Positions 1 through 9,284 of a stretch of DNA of 61,094 nucleotides are shown here, one piece after another. The notes under the pieces were generated by a model. It worked only from the letters and a program-made list of their open reading frames with translations, made no database searches and was not told the DNA's origin. The position numbers were made by a program, and so were the translations under genes. This DNA is from Rhodospirillaceae bacterium (GTDB lineage: Bacteria; Pseudomonadota; Alphaproteobacteria; Bin65). Location of the stretch: the NCBI GenBank assembly GCA_026709535.1, contig JAPOST010000101.1:1-61094 (forward strand). The letters run 5' to 3'. How positions within the stretch are numbered: the stretch's first letter is position 1; each line of letters opens with the position of its first letter.

Positions 1-114
1 CAGAAGCTCCGGGAAGGGATCAGGGTCCTGTCCCATGCCGTCATCGCCATGCAGGACTGGGACAAAAGCAAATCTCAAGGAGAAGAAAAGACGGACTCAA
101 GGGTGGCAGATTGA
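1..114 (+). CDS. C-terminal tail of an unidentified protein (partial, enters from the left edge)
   Basis: Frame 1 is open from the window edge to a TGA at 112-114, giving a 37-residue tail that begins QKLREGIRVLSHAV and ends in a charged, disordered-looking stretch. The LREGIR.L..A pattern resembles the last helix of PLP-dependent aminotransferases and MocR-type regulators, but it is too short to assign. It could also be chance coding in a decayed strip. No function is claimed. Confidence 0.3.
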   Translation, partial: QKLREGIRVLSHAVIAMQDWDKSKSQGEEKTDSRVAD

Positions 115-117
115 TAG

Positions 118-445
118 CCGCTCGGGCTGTCGCTCGACCTGTCGGGCCGCACCCTGATCGCCCACGGCAATGACGATCTCGAGGACCGGGGGTATTCGGC
201 CTCGCTCGCCTGGGACCCCGACCCGGCGACGAAGCGCGGTCCGTCGTTCTCGCTGACCCAGGACTGGGGCGGACAGGCCAAAGGCGGGCTCGATGCCCTG
301 TTCCGGGCCGACCCGCTGGAGGATCGCACCGGCGGCGGCGAAGCGACCGCGCGCTGGCAGGCGGAGGCAGCATACGGCTTCCCGGCCTTCGGCGGGCGTG
401 GAGCCGGAGCATACCGTCGGGTTCGAAGCGATTGCCCGCTGGTGA
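118..445 (+). pseudogene. Autotransporter-type beta-barrel C-terminus, internally deleted
   Basis: From 118 the reading frame gives alternating barrel-strand sequence (LSLDLSGRTLIAH, then FSLTQDWGGQAKGGLDALF, then AAYGFPAFGG). This is the pattern of the outer-membrane barrel of large cadherin/VCBS-type autotransporter-like proteins. At about 400 the frame changes and the sequence jumps to the terminal strand, VEPEHTVGFEAIARW, stop at 443-445. The strands that normally lie between FPAFGG and the final strand are missing, so a deletion that also changed frame has occurred. No start codon or passenger domain is present; in-frame stops at 112-117 precede it. This is a non-functional 3' scrap. Confidence 0.55.
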
Positions 446-468
446 GGCGGCGGTGACCGCGCGGCCTC

Positions 469-1210
469 ATGACCGCGGGCGATCTCGCGCAGGCATGGAC
501 CCTGCTTCGACTCGACAGGGACTATCGCGCGGCATGGCAGGCCCATGCCGCCCGTCCCGTCTACGAGGACGGTGCGCCGTTCCCGGTGCGCACGCGCTTC
601 GGTACCGACCGGATCGCGGCGCGGGAGTGGAGCCTGCTCGCCTGGGAGGACCCCGAGGGCGATGCCGTCTCCGCCTTCTTCGACATACCGATGCTGGAGG
701 GCGAGGGCTCGGCGACGGCGCAGCCGCTGGCGCCGATGCTGGAAGCCGCCGGCGCGCGCATCGAGGGGCTGCGCCTCGACGGCGGCGCGCTGGTGCTCAA
801 GGTGGAGGCCGCCGGCATGGCCCGGCAGGTCCGCATCGCGGAACCCGCGCCGCTGCTGGAGGGCGGCGGGGTGCGGCTGTTCCACGACTGGGGCCTCGCG
901 CTCCCGGTCGCCATCGCCCGGCTCGGCGATCTGTGGAGCGTTTACGGCGGGGACCCTTCGGCGGGCGCGGGGCCGTCCCCTCGGCATGGGATCGGCGGGC
1001 GGGCGCACGGGAACGGAAACGGGCGGAGCTGATGACCGTGCTCGAAGCCGACCAGAAGGGGCTCACCCGGCGCCAGATCGCGGAACTGCTCTGGGGCGAG
1101 AAGCGTGTCGCGGAGGAATGGCATCCCGACAGCTGGATGCAAGGCCGCGTCAAGCGCCACCTCGCCAACGCCCGCGCCATTACCGGGATATCGCCGCCGG
1201 GCGGACGTAG
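469..1210 (+). pseudogene. DUF2285-family DNA-binding-type protein, broken by two frameshifts
   Basis: Reading from ATG at 469, the first ~165 residues match the N-terminal part of DUF2285 (T6SS/ICE 'transcriptional regulator') proteins, including the LWSVYGGDP segment. The frame then fails near 950-955. One frame over it continues FGGRGAVPSA, then KRAELMTVLEADQKG and the helix-turn-helix-like LTRRQIAELLWGEK, WMQGRVKR. A second slip near 1180 leads to YRDIAAGRT and a stop at 1208-1210. Two single-base-scale indels therefore separate three pieces of one protein. These genes are typical cargo of integrative conjugative elements in Alphaproteobacteria, which fits the integrase scrap nearby. Sequencing error is the alternative for each slip. 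Confidence 0.65.
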
Positions 1211-1374
1211 CGGTTTGCGTTCGCCGTCAATAGAAGAGGGAACCGCCCCGCATCCGCAATGGAGACGGATGGCAGGGCAACCCGGCAAAGGTCATGACGA
1301 GCGGTGTTGCGATAGTGTTGACATGCCACTTGAGAGAACCTGAATCCCGAAAATAATTTCGTAATTACAGCATG

Positions 1375-1525
1375 TTATAGAGTAGAAAGTCTCTTCATCG
1401 AAAGTTGGAAAATTAAGCCGAGACGGTTCAACTCGTCCAAGGACAGGAACCGCTTGCGCGGCTTCAGCTTGTAACGCCGCATGTTGGCGCAGGGATTGGA
1501 ACCCTGGGGAACAGCAGTCCCCAAA
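1375..1525 (-). pseudogene. Tyrosine recombinase (phage/ICE integrase) remnant
   Basis: On the minus strand the frame ending at 1375 reads NPCANMRRYKLKPRKRFLS followed by LDELNRLG. This is the linker between the core-binding and catalytic domains of tyrosine integrases (general pattern NPC..I.RY...PRERFLS..EL.RL). Sequence after LNRLG no longer resembles the family and soon stops. The catalytic Arg, His and Tyr boxes are absent, so this is a short relic. It supports the reading of 1-2100 as the collapsed end of an integrated element. Confidence 0.5.
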
Positions 1526-2123
1526 TTCGGCCTGCCGCATCATGACCGACTGCAGCGGCAGGGTCCGGTTGGCTTGTCGGGGATTCTGTTCATGGAGTCG
1601 AACCAGCACCGCACGTCGGCGCGGATGATGAAGGCTCCCCTTGGGCGCCGCATGATCAAGGACGGCGATTCAGGGGAGAGAACGCAAACTGCGCGAAGAT
1701 CTCGGCATCAGCCCGATGTAGGCCCAACCGACTGATATCATGACGAGTTTTCTCGTTGAAGACGGATTGCCCAACCTCGCTACAGGCATCCTGGATGCGT
1801 CGGGTATGAGAACCACCCACTGAAGGGCATACCTGTCGCGCTTCCGGGCCGCTCAATCCGTCAGGCGATGAAAGCCGCTTTACAACTGGCAAATTAGCCC
1901 AAGCGGCGCTTGAGCGACGGCGCCCGCCAGGCAGCTTCCCGGCGGCACTGCAGGAAGCGGGAGATGACGGATCAATGCATGAGGGTTCGCGCACCGGCAG
2001 CGGACGGGCAGGGAGATCACCCGAGGGCGGCTCACGGCAACGCGGGTGAACAGGGGCTGATACCGAGCATTGTCTACCGTCGGGACGGAACGGATTACCG
2101 CCTAGTTTTGCATATTTGACCTT
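1526..2123. other. Decayed non-coding strip
   Basis: No gene with a recognisable product is visible. Long open frames exist on the minus strand (a 279-codon frame from 2495 down to 1656) but they run antisense through the toxin gene and lack family signatures. A minus-strand piece around 1680-1820 (containing TRHDISRLGLHRADAEIF) looks protein-like, but I could not identify it. Confidence 0.4.
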
Positions 2124-2140
2124 GAGACCATAATGGTCTC
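2124..2140. promoter_or_regulatory. Palindromic operator of the higBA-type operon
   Basis: GAGACCAT-A-ATGGTCTC is a perfect inverted repeat with 8-bp arms and one central base. It ends 19 bp before the toxin start codon. A TTGACC (2116-2121) lies just upstream and a TATTAT (2142-2147) just downstream, so a bound antitoxin would sit between or over the promoter elements. Autorepression by the HTH antitoxin is the usual arrangement for HigBA systems; binding here is inferred. Confidence 0.6.
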
Positions 2141-2159
2141 GTATTATGTTGGGGCTCAA

Positions 2160-2516
2160 ATGAGGATAATTACCCGCCGCACCCTGCGGGAGTTTGTCGA
2201 GAGCCTCGCGGGGCGAAAGGATCAGCCAGCAGTGAAGGCCGCGCTTGATGCTTGGTTCGATGAAGTCGGCAAGGCGGGGTGGACGAATTCCGCCGATGTG
2301 AAAAGACACTACGCCACCGCCAGCATCTTCAACGCCGAGCGGATCGTCTTCAACATCAAGGGCAATGACTACCGCTTGGTGGCGGCGGTCGATTTCGAAA
2401 AGGGTATCGTCTGGATCAAGTGGATCGGCACCCGCAAGACATATGACAGGATAGATGCAGCCGAGGTGAGACATGGCGACCGAACTGAGACCCATCCGCT
2501 CCGAAGAGGACTATGA
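2160..2516 (+). CDS. higB: HigB-family type II toxin (mRNA interferase)
   Basis: A 118-residue protein starting MRIITRRTLREFVE. It has the HigB/RelE-like fold signatures: the W..ADVK..Y.TAS segment, then IVFNIKGNDYRLV and the core strands FEKGIVWIKWIGTRKTYDRID. HigB proteins of this group cleave mRNA, usually on the ribosome. I chose ATG 2160 over an upstream GTG because homologous toxins start MRII-like and the operator lies in between. The 3' end overlaps the antitoxin start by 44 bp, so the pair is translationally coupled. Toxin-first order is characteristic of higBA. Confidence 0.85.
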   Translation: MRIITRRTLREFVESLAGRKDQPAVKAALDAWFDEVGKAGWTNSADVKRHYATASIFNAERIVFNIKGNDYRLVAAVDFEKGIVWIKWIGTRKTYDRIDAAEVRHGDRTETHPLRRGL

Positions 2517-2856
2517 GGCGGCCCTCGAAGAGGCCGAACGCCTTTGGGGCGCCGCCGGGAGCGGCACGCCGGACGGCGACCGCCTCGATTTGCTCGCCTC
2601 ACTGATCGAAGTCTATGAGGCGAAGCACTATCCCATGGATCCGCCCGATCCCGTCGAGGCGATCCGGTTCCGGATGGAGCAGCTGGGTCTGACCCGCAAG
2701 GATCTGGAGCCGATGATCGGTCCCCGCAACCGGGTGGCGGACGTTCTCAACCGCAAGCGTGGCTTGTCGATCGACATGATCCGGAAATTGCATGAACATC
2801 TTGGGATTTCCGCCGACGTGCTGATCCGGCCAAGCCGCTTCGACAAGGTTGTATAA
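2473..2856 (+). CDS. higA: HigA-family antitoxin / XRE-type transcriptional regulator
   Basis: A 127-residue protein. Residues 1-50 are acidic and helical (SEEDYEAALEEAERLWG) and probably wrap the toxin. Residues ~55-125 form the HTH: EAIRFRMEQLGLTRKDLEPMIG, then NRVADVLNRKRGLSIDMIRKLHEHLGI. This layout is standard for the HigA group paired with the 118-residue toxin just upstream. It should neutralise HigB and bind the palindrome at 2124-2140. The operon is intact although everything around it is decayed, as expected for an addictive module stranded in a collapsed island. Confidence 0.85.
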   Translation: MATELRPIRSEEDYEAALEEAERLWGAAGSGTPDGDRLDLLASLIEVYEAKHYPMDPPDPVEAIRFRMEQLGLTRKDLEPMIGPRNRVADVLNRKRGLSIDMIRKLHEHLGISADVLIRPSRFDKVV

Positions 2857-2948
2857 TTGAGCCTCGCATGATACGCGCCACGTTCTGCGCTCGCTCAGGG
2901 TCTGGCCCCTGACCAAAAACCGAAGGTCAGCCGAACCGAGAATAAACG

Positions 2949-3170
2949 ATGACAAGTGCGAGCCATACGGGCGGAGCCCCAGTCGATACGGCCAAACCAC
3001 TACGTCCTCAGCTGTTCTTCAGGACGATCACATTCTCTAACGGGACCGAACTGGAACTGGAAGAGGATGCCCTCGTCTTGTTCGTCGGGCCAAACAACGC
3101 TTGCAAGAATGCTGCGCTGCGTGAATTGGAAGCGTGGGAGAACTCCACCCATTATACAGATCAACCAGTT
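2949..3170 (+). pseudogene. AAA/RecF-type ATPase, truncated after a degenerate Walker A
   Basis: From ATG 2949 about 74 residues are readable. The stretch FFRTITFSNGTELELEEDALVLFVGPNNACKN followed by AALRELE is the N-terminus of SMC/OLD-like AAA ATPases, which normally read VGPNNAGKSxxLRELE. The P-loop is changed from GKS to CKN, so the two residues that contact phosphate and magnesium are altered. The family match stops at about 3168, where the sequence meets the 3' end of the convergent DUF6867 gene. The frame itself runs on to 3317, antisense to that gene. The rest of the ATPase is missing, which marks the right boundary of the accessory strip. Confidence 0.6.
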
Positions 3171-3518
3171 CTAGATCTTTTCTCGCCACCCGAAAATACC
3201 CGCACGTTCATAGAGCCACGGGTATTGCATCACCATCTTGCTCGCTTGGGTCAATCGGTAGGCAGCAAATCCGACAATCAGCAGGTAAACCGTATCAATC
3301 AGATAGCCGGAGATTGATGCACCCTCCGTATGGTCGAACAGCCCCCACACCAGAAACCGATCTGCAAACCCGAGCAGGAGACCATAGGGCAGCATCTGCC
3401 AAGCCGGCCGCCAAGTATTGGCCAAGGCCCGCCCGGTCAAAAATGCCGCGAAGCCAACCAACAAGATTGTGATGAACAGGGTTATCAGCAAGTCAGGTAC
3501 ACCCAGGAGTTCAATCAT
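3171..3518 (-). CDS. DUF6867 family small membrane protein
   Basis: A 115-residue protein with three hydrophobic spans: LLITLFITILLVGFAAFLTG near residues 10-30, PYGLLLGFADRFLVWGLF near 45-63, and a third near 75-92. It ends in the family hallmark YPWLYERAGIFGWR. Such proteins are encoded directly after livF in many Alphaproteobacteria; their role is unknown. ATG 3518 is chosen because it overlaps the livF stop by one base (TGATG), a clean coupling signal. An in-frame TTG immediately upstream is possible but less likely. Confidence 0.8.
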   Translation of the reverse strand: MIELLGVPDLLITLFITILLVGFAAFLTGRALANTWRPAWQMLPYGLLLGFADRFLVWGLFDHTEGASISGYLIDTVYLLIVGFAAYRLTQASKMVMQYPWLYERAGIFGWREKI

Positions 3519-4249
3519 CAATGCCCGCCCTCCAGATAGGCCGAGCGAACTTCTGCGTTGGACAGCAGTTCCTGGCCGGTACCGCTCAATATGATCTTGC
3601 CGTTCGCCATGACGTAGCCGCGATGCGCCAAGCGCAAGGCGTGATAGGCGTTCTGCTCCACCAGGAAAACAGTGGTGCCATCCCTATTGATCTCTTCGAT
3701 CACTTCGAAGATCTGCTTCACTACCAGCGGTGCCAAGCCCAACGACGGTTCATCCAGCAATAACAGGCGTGGGCGGCACATCAACGCGCGGGCAATCGCC
3801 AGCATTTGCTGTTCTCCACCGGAGAGAGTGCCACCGCGCTGGTCCGCACGGGTTTTCAGGATGGGAAATAATTCATACGCACGGGCAATATCTTCCTCGA
3901 AATGCTCTTCATTTCCGGTCGTACCACCGAGTTGAAGGTTCTCAAGGACCGTCATGCGTGGGAAAATTCGCCGGCCTTCGGGTGACTGGGCCAATCCCAT
4001 CCGAACGATCTCGAACGTTGGTTTGTGCGTGATATCCGTGCCATCAAGCATAATCGATCCGGTGGCGCAGCGGGGATTGCCACAGACCGTCATCAGGAGC
4101 GTTGATTTACCCGCGCCGTTGGCTCCGATCAGGGTAACAATTTCTCCGCGCCTCACCTCCAAATCTACGCCGCGCAGCGCCTGGATACGGCCGTAGAAGG
4201 TCTCAACGCCCCTGATGTCGAGCATGACGTCGGCAGCGGCCTCAATCAT
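3518..4249 (-). CDS. livF: Branched-chain amino-acid type ABC transporter ATPase LivF
   Basis: A 243-residue ABC ATPase of the short (LivF) class. It has Walker A GANGAGKST, the Q-loop region MGLAQSPEGRRIFPRMTV typical of LivF, signature LSGGEQQ, Walker B LLLLDEP and the H-loop replaced by FLVEQN as in the family. It energises uptake through LivHM together with LivG. ATG 4249 is preferred over a longer form because it starts within the last codons of livG (8-bp overlap) and the family starts at about this point. It is the fourth gene of the operon. The actual substrate may be an amino acid, an amide, urea or an aromatic acid; no binding protein in the window narrows it. Confidence 0.92.
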   Translation of the reverse strand: MIEAAADVMLDIRGVETFYGRIQALRGVDLEVRRGEIVTLIGANGAGKSTLLMTVCGNPRCATGSIMLDGTDITHKPTFEIVRMGLAQSPEGRRIFPRMTVLENLQLGGTTGNEEHFEEDIARAYELFPILKTRADQRGGTLSGGEQQMLAIARALMCRPRLLLLDEPSLGLAPLVVKQIFEVIEEINRDGTTVFLVEQNAYHALRLAHRGYVMANGKIILSGTGQELLSNAEVRSAYLEGGH

Positions 4250-5105
4250 GCCGCCCACCGTCGTCGCCGACAACGGCCGGGCGGTCTTCCTCACCCAGAT
4301 AAGCGCGGATCACACTCGGATCGTTACGCACGAAATCCGGGTCGCCGTCGGAAATCTTCTTGCCGTAGTCCAGCACAATGATGTGGTCTGAAATCTTCAT
4401 CACGACGCTCATATCGTGCTCGATCAGCAGAATGCCGATCCTGTGCTCGTCCTTGAGGAAAGTCAGCAGATCGTTCAGTTCCGAACTTTCTCGCGGGTTG
4501 AGACCCGCTGCCGGCTCATCAAGACACAGCAGGACAGGCTCGGTGCACATGGCGCGCGCAATCTCCAGCCGACGCTGGTCGCCATATGGCAGACTGTCTG
4601 AATAGTCATCGGCCCGATCGACGAGATTGATCTGCTCCAGCCAGTAGCAGGCCATGTCTACAGCCTTTTTTTCCTCCTTGCCATAGCCCAGACCAAAAAG
4701 GCCGCGTACGGTGTAACCTGACGCCTTCATCAGCTTGTTGTGCTGCGCAACCACCACGTTTTCCAGCAAGGTCATCTTGGGGAACAGTCGAATGTTCTGG
4801 AACGTTCGCGCAACCTGTGCATCCCTGGCTATCCGAAATCCTTCCATGCGCTCAAGGCAGGCAGGCGGACGCCCTTCCCGTTCCAGTGTCAGACGCCCGA
4901 CGGATGGCTTGTAGAACCCCGTCAGGCAGTTGAAGACAGTCGTCTTGCCGGCGCCGTTGGGGCCGATAATGGCCGTGATTTCCTCATCTGAAGCCTGGAA
5001 AGATAGGTCATCAATCGCGACCAACCCACCGAACCGCATTGTCAGATGCTCGACAGTCAGCAACGGCGCATTGTCTGTCCGGTAGGGGATGACTTGATCG
5101 GTCAC
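4242..5105 (-). CDS. livG: Branched-chain amino-acid type ABC transporter ATPase LivG
   Basis: A 287-residue ABC ATPase of the long (LivG) class. Walker A is GPNGAGKTT, followed by the LivG-specific F(N)CLTGFY and RTFQNIRLFPKMTL. The variant signature is LPYGDQRRLEIARA, Walker B is LLCLDEPAAGLNP and the H-loop LLIEHDMSVV. It pairs with LivF at the inner membrane. GTG 5105 is chosen because it overlaps the livM stop in a GTGA motif; a longer upstream reading would run far into livM. Confidence 0.92.
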   Translation of the reverse strand: MTDQVIPYRTDNAPLLTVEHLTMRFGGLVAIDDLSFQASDEEITAIIGPNGAGKTTVFNCLTGFYKPSVGRLTLEREGRPPACLERMEGFRIARDAQVARTFQNIRLFPKMTLLENVVVAQHNKLMKASGYTVRGLFGLGYGKEEKKAVDMACYWLEQINLVDRADDYSDSLPYGDQRRLEIARAMCTEPVLLCLDEPAAGLNPRESSELNDLLTFLKDEHRIGILLIEHDMSVVMKISDHIIVLDYGKKISDGDPDFVRNDPSVIRAYLGEEDRPAVVGDDGGRHD

Positions 5106-6664
5106 CGGGCCGCCGCCTCCGCCTTCCCTGCGCACTTTCCGTCGTACAGCCGGATCGTCGGCTCCCGATGGGCCAGAAGTCCGGCCGGGCGCCAGAGCAT
5201 GACCAGCACCATGGAACCGCCGAAGAACAGCATGCGATATTCCTGGAGTTCACGAAACATCTCCGGCAGGCCGATAAGGAGGAACGACGCCACGACGACG
5301 CCGATCTGACTGCCAAAGCCGCCGAGTACGACGATTGCAAGTATGACCGCCGATTCGATGAACGTAAAACTTTCCGGGCTGACGAAAGTCTGGCGGGTGG
5401 CGAAGAACGACCCGGCAAACCCGCCGAACATGGCGCCGATGCCGAAGGCTGTCAGTTTCGTGTTCGTCGGATTGATGCCGAGCGACCGGCAGGCAATTTC
5501 ATCTTCCCGCAGCGCTTCCCATGCCCGGCCAACTGGCAGCTTGCGGACGCGTACCGTGAAAAAATTGGTGGCCAGTGCCATGATCAGGATGACGAAATAA
5601 AGCAAGATCGTCGTATGTGACTGATCAAAGGGTATGTCGAGCGCCGTGTGAAATTCAGTCGTGTTCTCAAGTGTATTCTCATCCATCCTTGCTTCGGTCG
5701 AATAGCCGAGCAGTGAGGGGGGCGGAATCTTTGATATGCCGTCTGGGCCCTTGGTCAGACTGTAGAAGTTCAGCAGTGTCACCCGAATCATTTCGCCGAA
5801 GCCCAAGGTGACGATCGCCAGATAGTCTCCGCGAAGGCGGAGGACCGGGAAACCCAGCGCTACTCCCGCTAGCGCCGCCATCAACCCGGCAAATGGCATA
5901 CAGACCCAGAAGCTGATACCCTGCGTCCAGCCCAGTTCTTGCAACAGTGGCGAGTCCGGCGAAGCCAGCAGCGCGAAGGAATAGGCGCCGACTGCGTAGA
6001 AGGCGACATATCCGAGATCCAGCAGGCCAGCGAGGCCGACGACGATGTTCAGCCCCCAGCCGAGCATCACGTAGGTCAGAACCAAGACGCCGATATCAAG
6101 ATAACGCAGATTGACGCCAGGAAGGAACGGGAAGACCGCAGCAAACAGAAAGATGATCGCGCCGATCCAGACGGAGGAACGCTGCACTTGCGCACTGACC
6201 CAATCCATAAAGGAAGTATCTTCTGCAAAACTTGCCAATCCTTCTGCCGTCAACGGCGTTGTATTCCGCTTGCGGACACCGCGGATGGCGGAGCCAACGG
6301 CAAAGCCGGCCGATACGATCGCCAGAAGCCATTGCAGCAATCCGGCCTTGAAGGGCAGATATTTCTGTACGATTGCCCCGCCGAAGATCAACGATCCGAT
6401 CAGAATGGTTGCGGTGAGGGTCGCCGTTACGCTCACCCACCAATAGTGACCGTGGCGCACCAGGATCAGCCATCCGCGGCCGATGATGGCGATGATCACC
6501 GCTGACATGACGTCGATATAGCGCAATTCCAGCGACAGACCGCCTGACACATCCTTGATGTGAAAACCGACTAGCGAGATGGTCAGAGCGAAGACGACAA
6601 GCGCAGTGGCACCAAGCTCGATCAGGATACCCCTTCGCCTGACCAACGCCCTGTCAACAGCCAT
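5102..6664 (-). CDS. livM: Branched-chain amino-acid type ABC transporter permease LivM (long form)
   Basis: A 520-residue permease. The conserved half starts near residue 195 with LTYVMLGWGLNIVVGLAGLL, then FPVLRLRGDYLAIVTLGFGE and the cytoplasmic EAA-like loop GRAWEALREDEIACRSLGIN, which docks the ATPases. The N-terminal ~150 residues add about four extra hydrophobic spans, so the protein is longer than E. coli LivM. Long LivM forms are common in Alphaproteobacteria. ATG 6664 lies 4 bp after the livH stop. Confidence 0.9.
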   Translation of the reverse strand: MAVDRALVRRRGILIELGATALVVFALTISLVGFHIKDVSGGLSLELRYIDVMSAVIIAIIGRGWLILVRHGHYWWVSVTATLTATILIGSLIFGGAIVQKYLPFKAGLLQWLLAIVSAGFAVGSAIRGVRKRNTTPLTAEGLASFAEDTSFMDWVSAQVQRSSVWIGAIIFLFAAVFPFLPGVNLRYLDIGVLVLTYVMLGWGLNIVVGLAGLLDLGYVAFYAVGAYSFALLASPDSPLLQELGWTQGISFWVCMPFAGLMAALAGVALGFPVLRLRGDYLAIVTLGFGEMIRVTLLNFYSLTKGPDGISKIPPPSLLGYSTEARMDENTLENTTEFHTALDIPFDQSHTTILLYFVILIMALATNFFTVRVRKLPVGRAWEALREDEIACRSLGINPTNTKLTAFGIGAMFGGFAGSFFATRQTFVSPESFTFIESAVILAIVVLGGFGSQIGVVVASFLLIGLPEMFRELQEYRMLFFGGSMVLVMLWRPAGLLAHREPTIRLYDGKCAGKAEAAAR

Positions 6665-6668
6665 CGCG

Positions 6669-7607
<939 letters not shown>

Positions 7608-7877
7608 GCGTTAGCGGTCGCTCCTTTGCAGCCCGGCGACCGGAAAAATCACCGACCTTTCGCCTTTTGCCCGTCTGTCTTCTTTCATCGCTGACCCGAG
7701 TTCTCGGAAAGTCCGGCTTGCTGCTGCTTGTAATCACTGCGCGGAGGCGCAACGCCTTGCAAAAGCTTGGATTTTTGCTATGAAGGAAGCAACCTTAGAT
7801 GCTGCGATGCCTGACGCAAGCGCGTTTCTGCTGCGGCAAAATCGACCCGCTGGGCTGTCGGCGAACCACGGTACGCC
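7608..7877. promoter_or_regulatory. Divergent intergenic region between livH and the DUF1214 gene
   Basis: 270 bp with no supported gene. It must hold the liv operon promoter (minus strand) and a promoter for the DUF1214 pair (plus strand). I see no strong consensus element or clear operator palindrome. Confidence 0.4.
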
Positions 7878-8459
7878 ATGTTCCTGCGAGCCTCGCCTCG
7901 ACTGCTTTTCTGGCTTGTTGTCATCCTGCTTGGCCTTCTGGTCGGAGCAGGTTCGGCTCTCTTGGTGATCCGAAAGGCTCCCTCGTCGAAGGAACCTTGG
8001 ATTGCGGGACAGCCTGCGAGGTCAGAAGAGGGAAATAGCCTCGCTCGGGCGCGGAAATCGCTCTGTTGCCTGCTCGCACCTGATCACAGGGAAGCAATCT
8101 ATTACCGGGTAGAAAAGGATAGCCGCAGTCGGCCCTTGCGTGCCGAATGCAACTATCAGGTCGTGGGCAGGTCGCCGGATGCGCGCTGGTGGAGCCTAAC
8201 AATCTATGACAGCGATTTCTTCTTGATCGAAACAAGGTTCGGGCGACATTCAGTCAACTCCGGCAACGTCGAAGTGAATAGCGATGGCACCTACAGCGTG
8301 TCCGTCGGACCATCGCAGGTTAAAGGCGCATGGCTCCCGACAAGAGGCGAGGGCCACATCTATTTGCTGTTGCGCGCCTACTACCCCGGCACGGCTCTCG
8401 CGGCGCAGCCGGAAGGCGCGCCGCCAACGACGATCCGGCTTGTTGGACAATGTGCATGA
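7878..8459 (+). CDS. DUF1214 domain-containing membrane-anchored protein
   Basis: A 193-residue protein. Residues ~8-31 form one N-terminal membrane anchor (LLFWLVVILLGLLVGAG). The remainder is the DUF1214 fold: AIYYRVEKDSRSRPL, then the diagnostic ARWWSLTIYDSDFFLI, NSDGTYSVSVGPS, GAWLPTRGEG and LLLRAYYPGTAL. The domain normally faces the periplasm; its biochemical role is unknown. Its stop overlaps the next gene start by 4 bp (ATGA), and in relatives the two are a conserved DUF1214/DUF1254 pair. Confidence 0.8.
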   Translation: MFLRASPRLLFWLVVILLGLLVGAGSALLVIRKAPSSKEPWIAGQPARSEEGNSLARARKSLCCLLAPDHREAIYYRVEKDSRSRPLRAECNYQVVGRSPDARWWSLTIYDSDFFLIETRFGRHSVNSGNVEVNSDGTYSVSVGPSQVKGAWLPTRGEGHIYLLLRAYYPGTALAAQPEGAPPTTIRLVGQCA

Positions 8460-8988
8460 GACGGCTGTTGATCGTCGCGGTCGTCCTTGCTGTAGTCAGC
8501 GTAACGGCGCATATCCTGACTGTCTGGATCACACCGCGTCTCGCGATGCGCGTGACTTGGGACCGTATTACCGAACAGTATGGCGTCAACAACGCAGGGC
8601 GCCCGCCGTTGCCTACCGCGGCTTCCCGCAGCGTGGCAATGCCGAACCCTGACCTGCTGCATGCCGTCTGCGCTTTCGACATTCCCAATGGTTATCTGCG
8701 CGTCAAGGCGAGAGTACCGCCGGGATACTGGTCTCTTGCTGTCTATGCCATGAACACGGATGTCCTATTGTCCACCAACAACAGGGTTACCGGCGAGGGA
8801 TTGGTCGAATTCCTGATTGCTCCAGAGAATGTGACCGTGCCGGTTCCAACAACAAGCTACGTTTGATCAGGGTACAAAATACTCGCGGGCTGGTGCTCGT
8901 TCGCACTTTGGTGCACTACCGAGCAAATATGGGTGATCAGAAAGCCGCACAGGCTTCGGTGGTGTGCAGCCTAGAACAAAATGATTGA
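8456..8988 (+). pseudogene. DUF1254-like membrane protein with a frameshift near its 3' end
   Basis: The ATG frame runs 136 residues: one N-terminal membrane span (LLIVAVVLAVVSVTAHILTV), then PDLLHAVCAFDIPNGYLRV and YWSLAVYAMNTDVLLSTNNR, as in the DUF1254 partner of DUF1214 proteins. It stops at 8864-8866 soon after ENVTVPVPTTS. One frame over, starting in the same place, comes the expected C-terminus (NTRGLVLVRTLVHYRA to VVCSLEQND, stop 8986-8988). A single indel around 8848-8870 therefore splits one gene. The intact part may still be made as a truncated protein. A base-calling error is possible. Confidence 0.7.
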
Positions 8989-9284
8989 AGGAAAGAGCTA
9001 CAGCATAACGCCTGCCGGCTGAATGGCCATTACGGCGACTTTCGAGCTACCATCTCTGGACGACACAAACCGCGCATGGCAGTCGAATCGTATCTCTGCC
9101 TGAGGTCACGGTCGCTACTGTCGCCACTTGCGGCAGGGGTGATCCGGAAGGAGGATTCAGCAGACACCGCGGAAACCCAAATAACCCTGCCGTGGCCTTG
9201 ACGATTGCCGTGCCGATCCATAGATAGCTCGCCTGTTCGGGACCGATGAGCCTCTGATCTCGGCGGCTGGGGCGCATGGCGAAT
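8989..9284. other. Non-coding stretch before tRNA-Val
   Basis: About 296 bp with only antisense or random open frames. It should contain the tRNA promoter; I see no convincing element or gene. Confidence 0.35.

Noticed and set aside
97-1008. 303-codon open frame on the minus strand
   Set aside because: It runs antisense to the autotransporter and DUF2285 pieces, is rich in Arg/Pro/Ala as high-GC antisense frames are, and has no family motif.
1656-2495. 279-codon minus-strand frame
   Set aside because: It overlaps the higB gene antisense and its composition varies along its length; no recognisable domain.
3171-3317. Extension of the truncated ATPase frame past 3170
   Set aside because: This part is antisense to DUF6867 and carries no ATPase similarity; read-through of a truncation.
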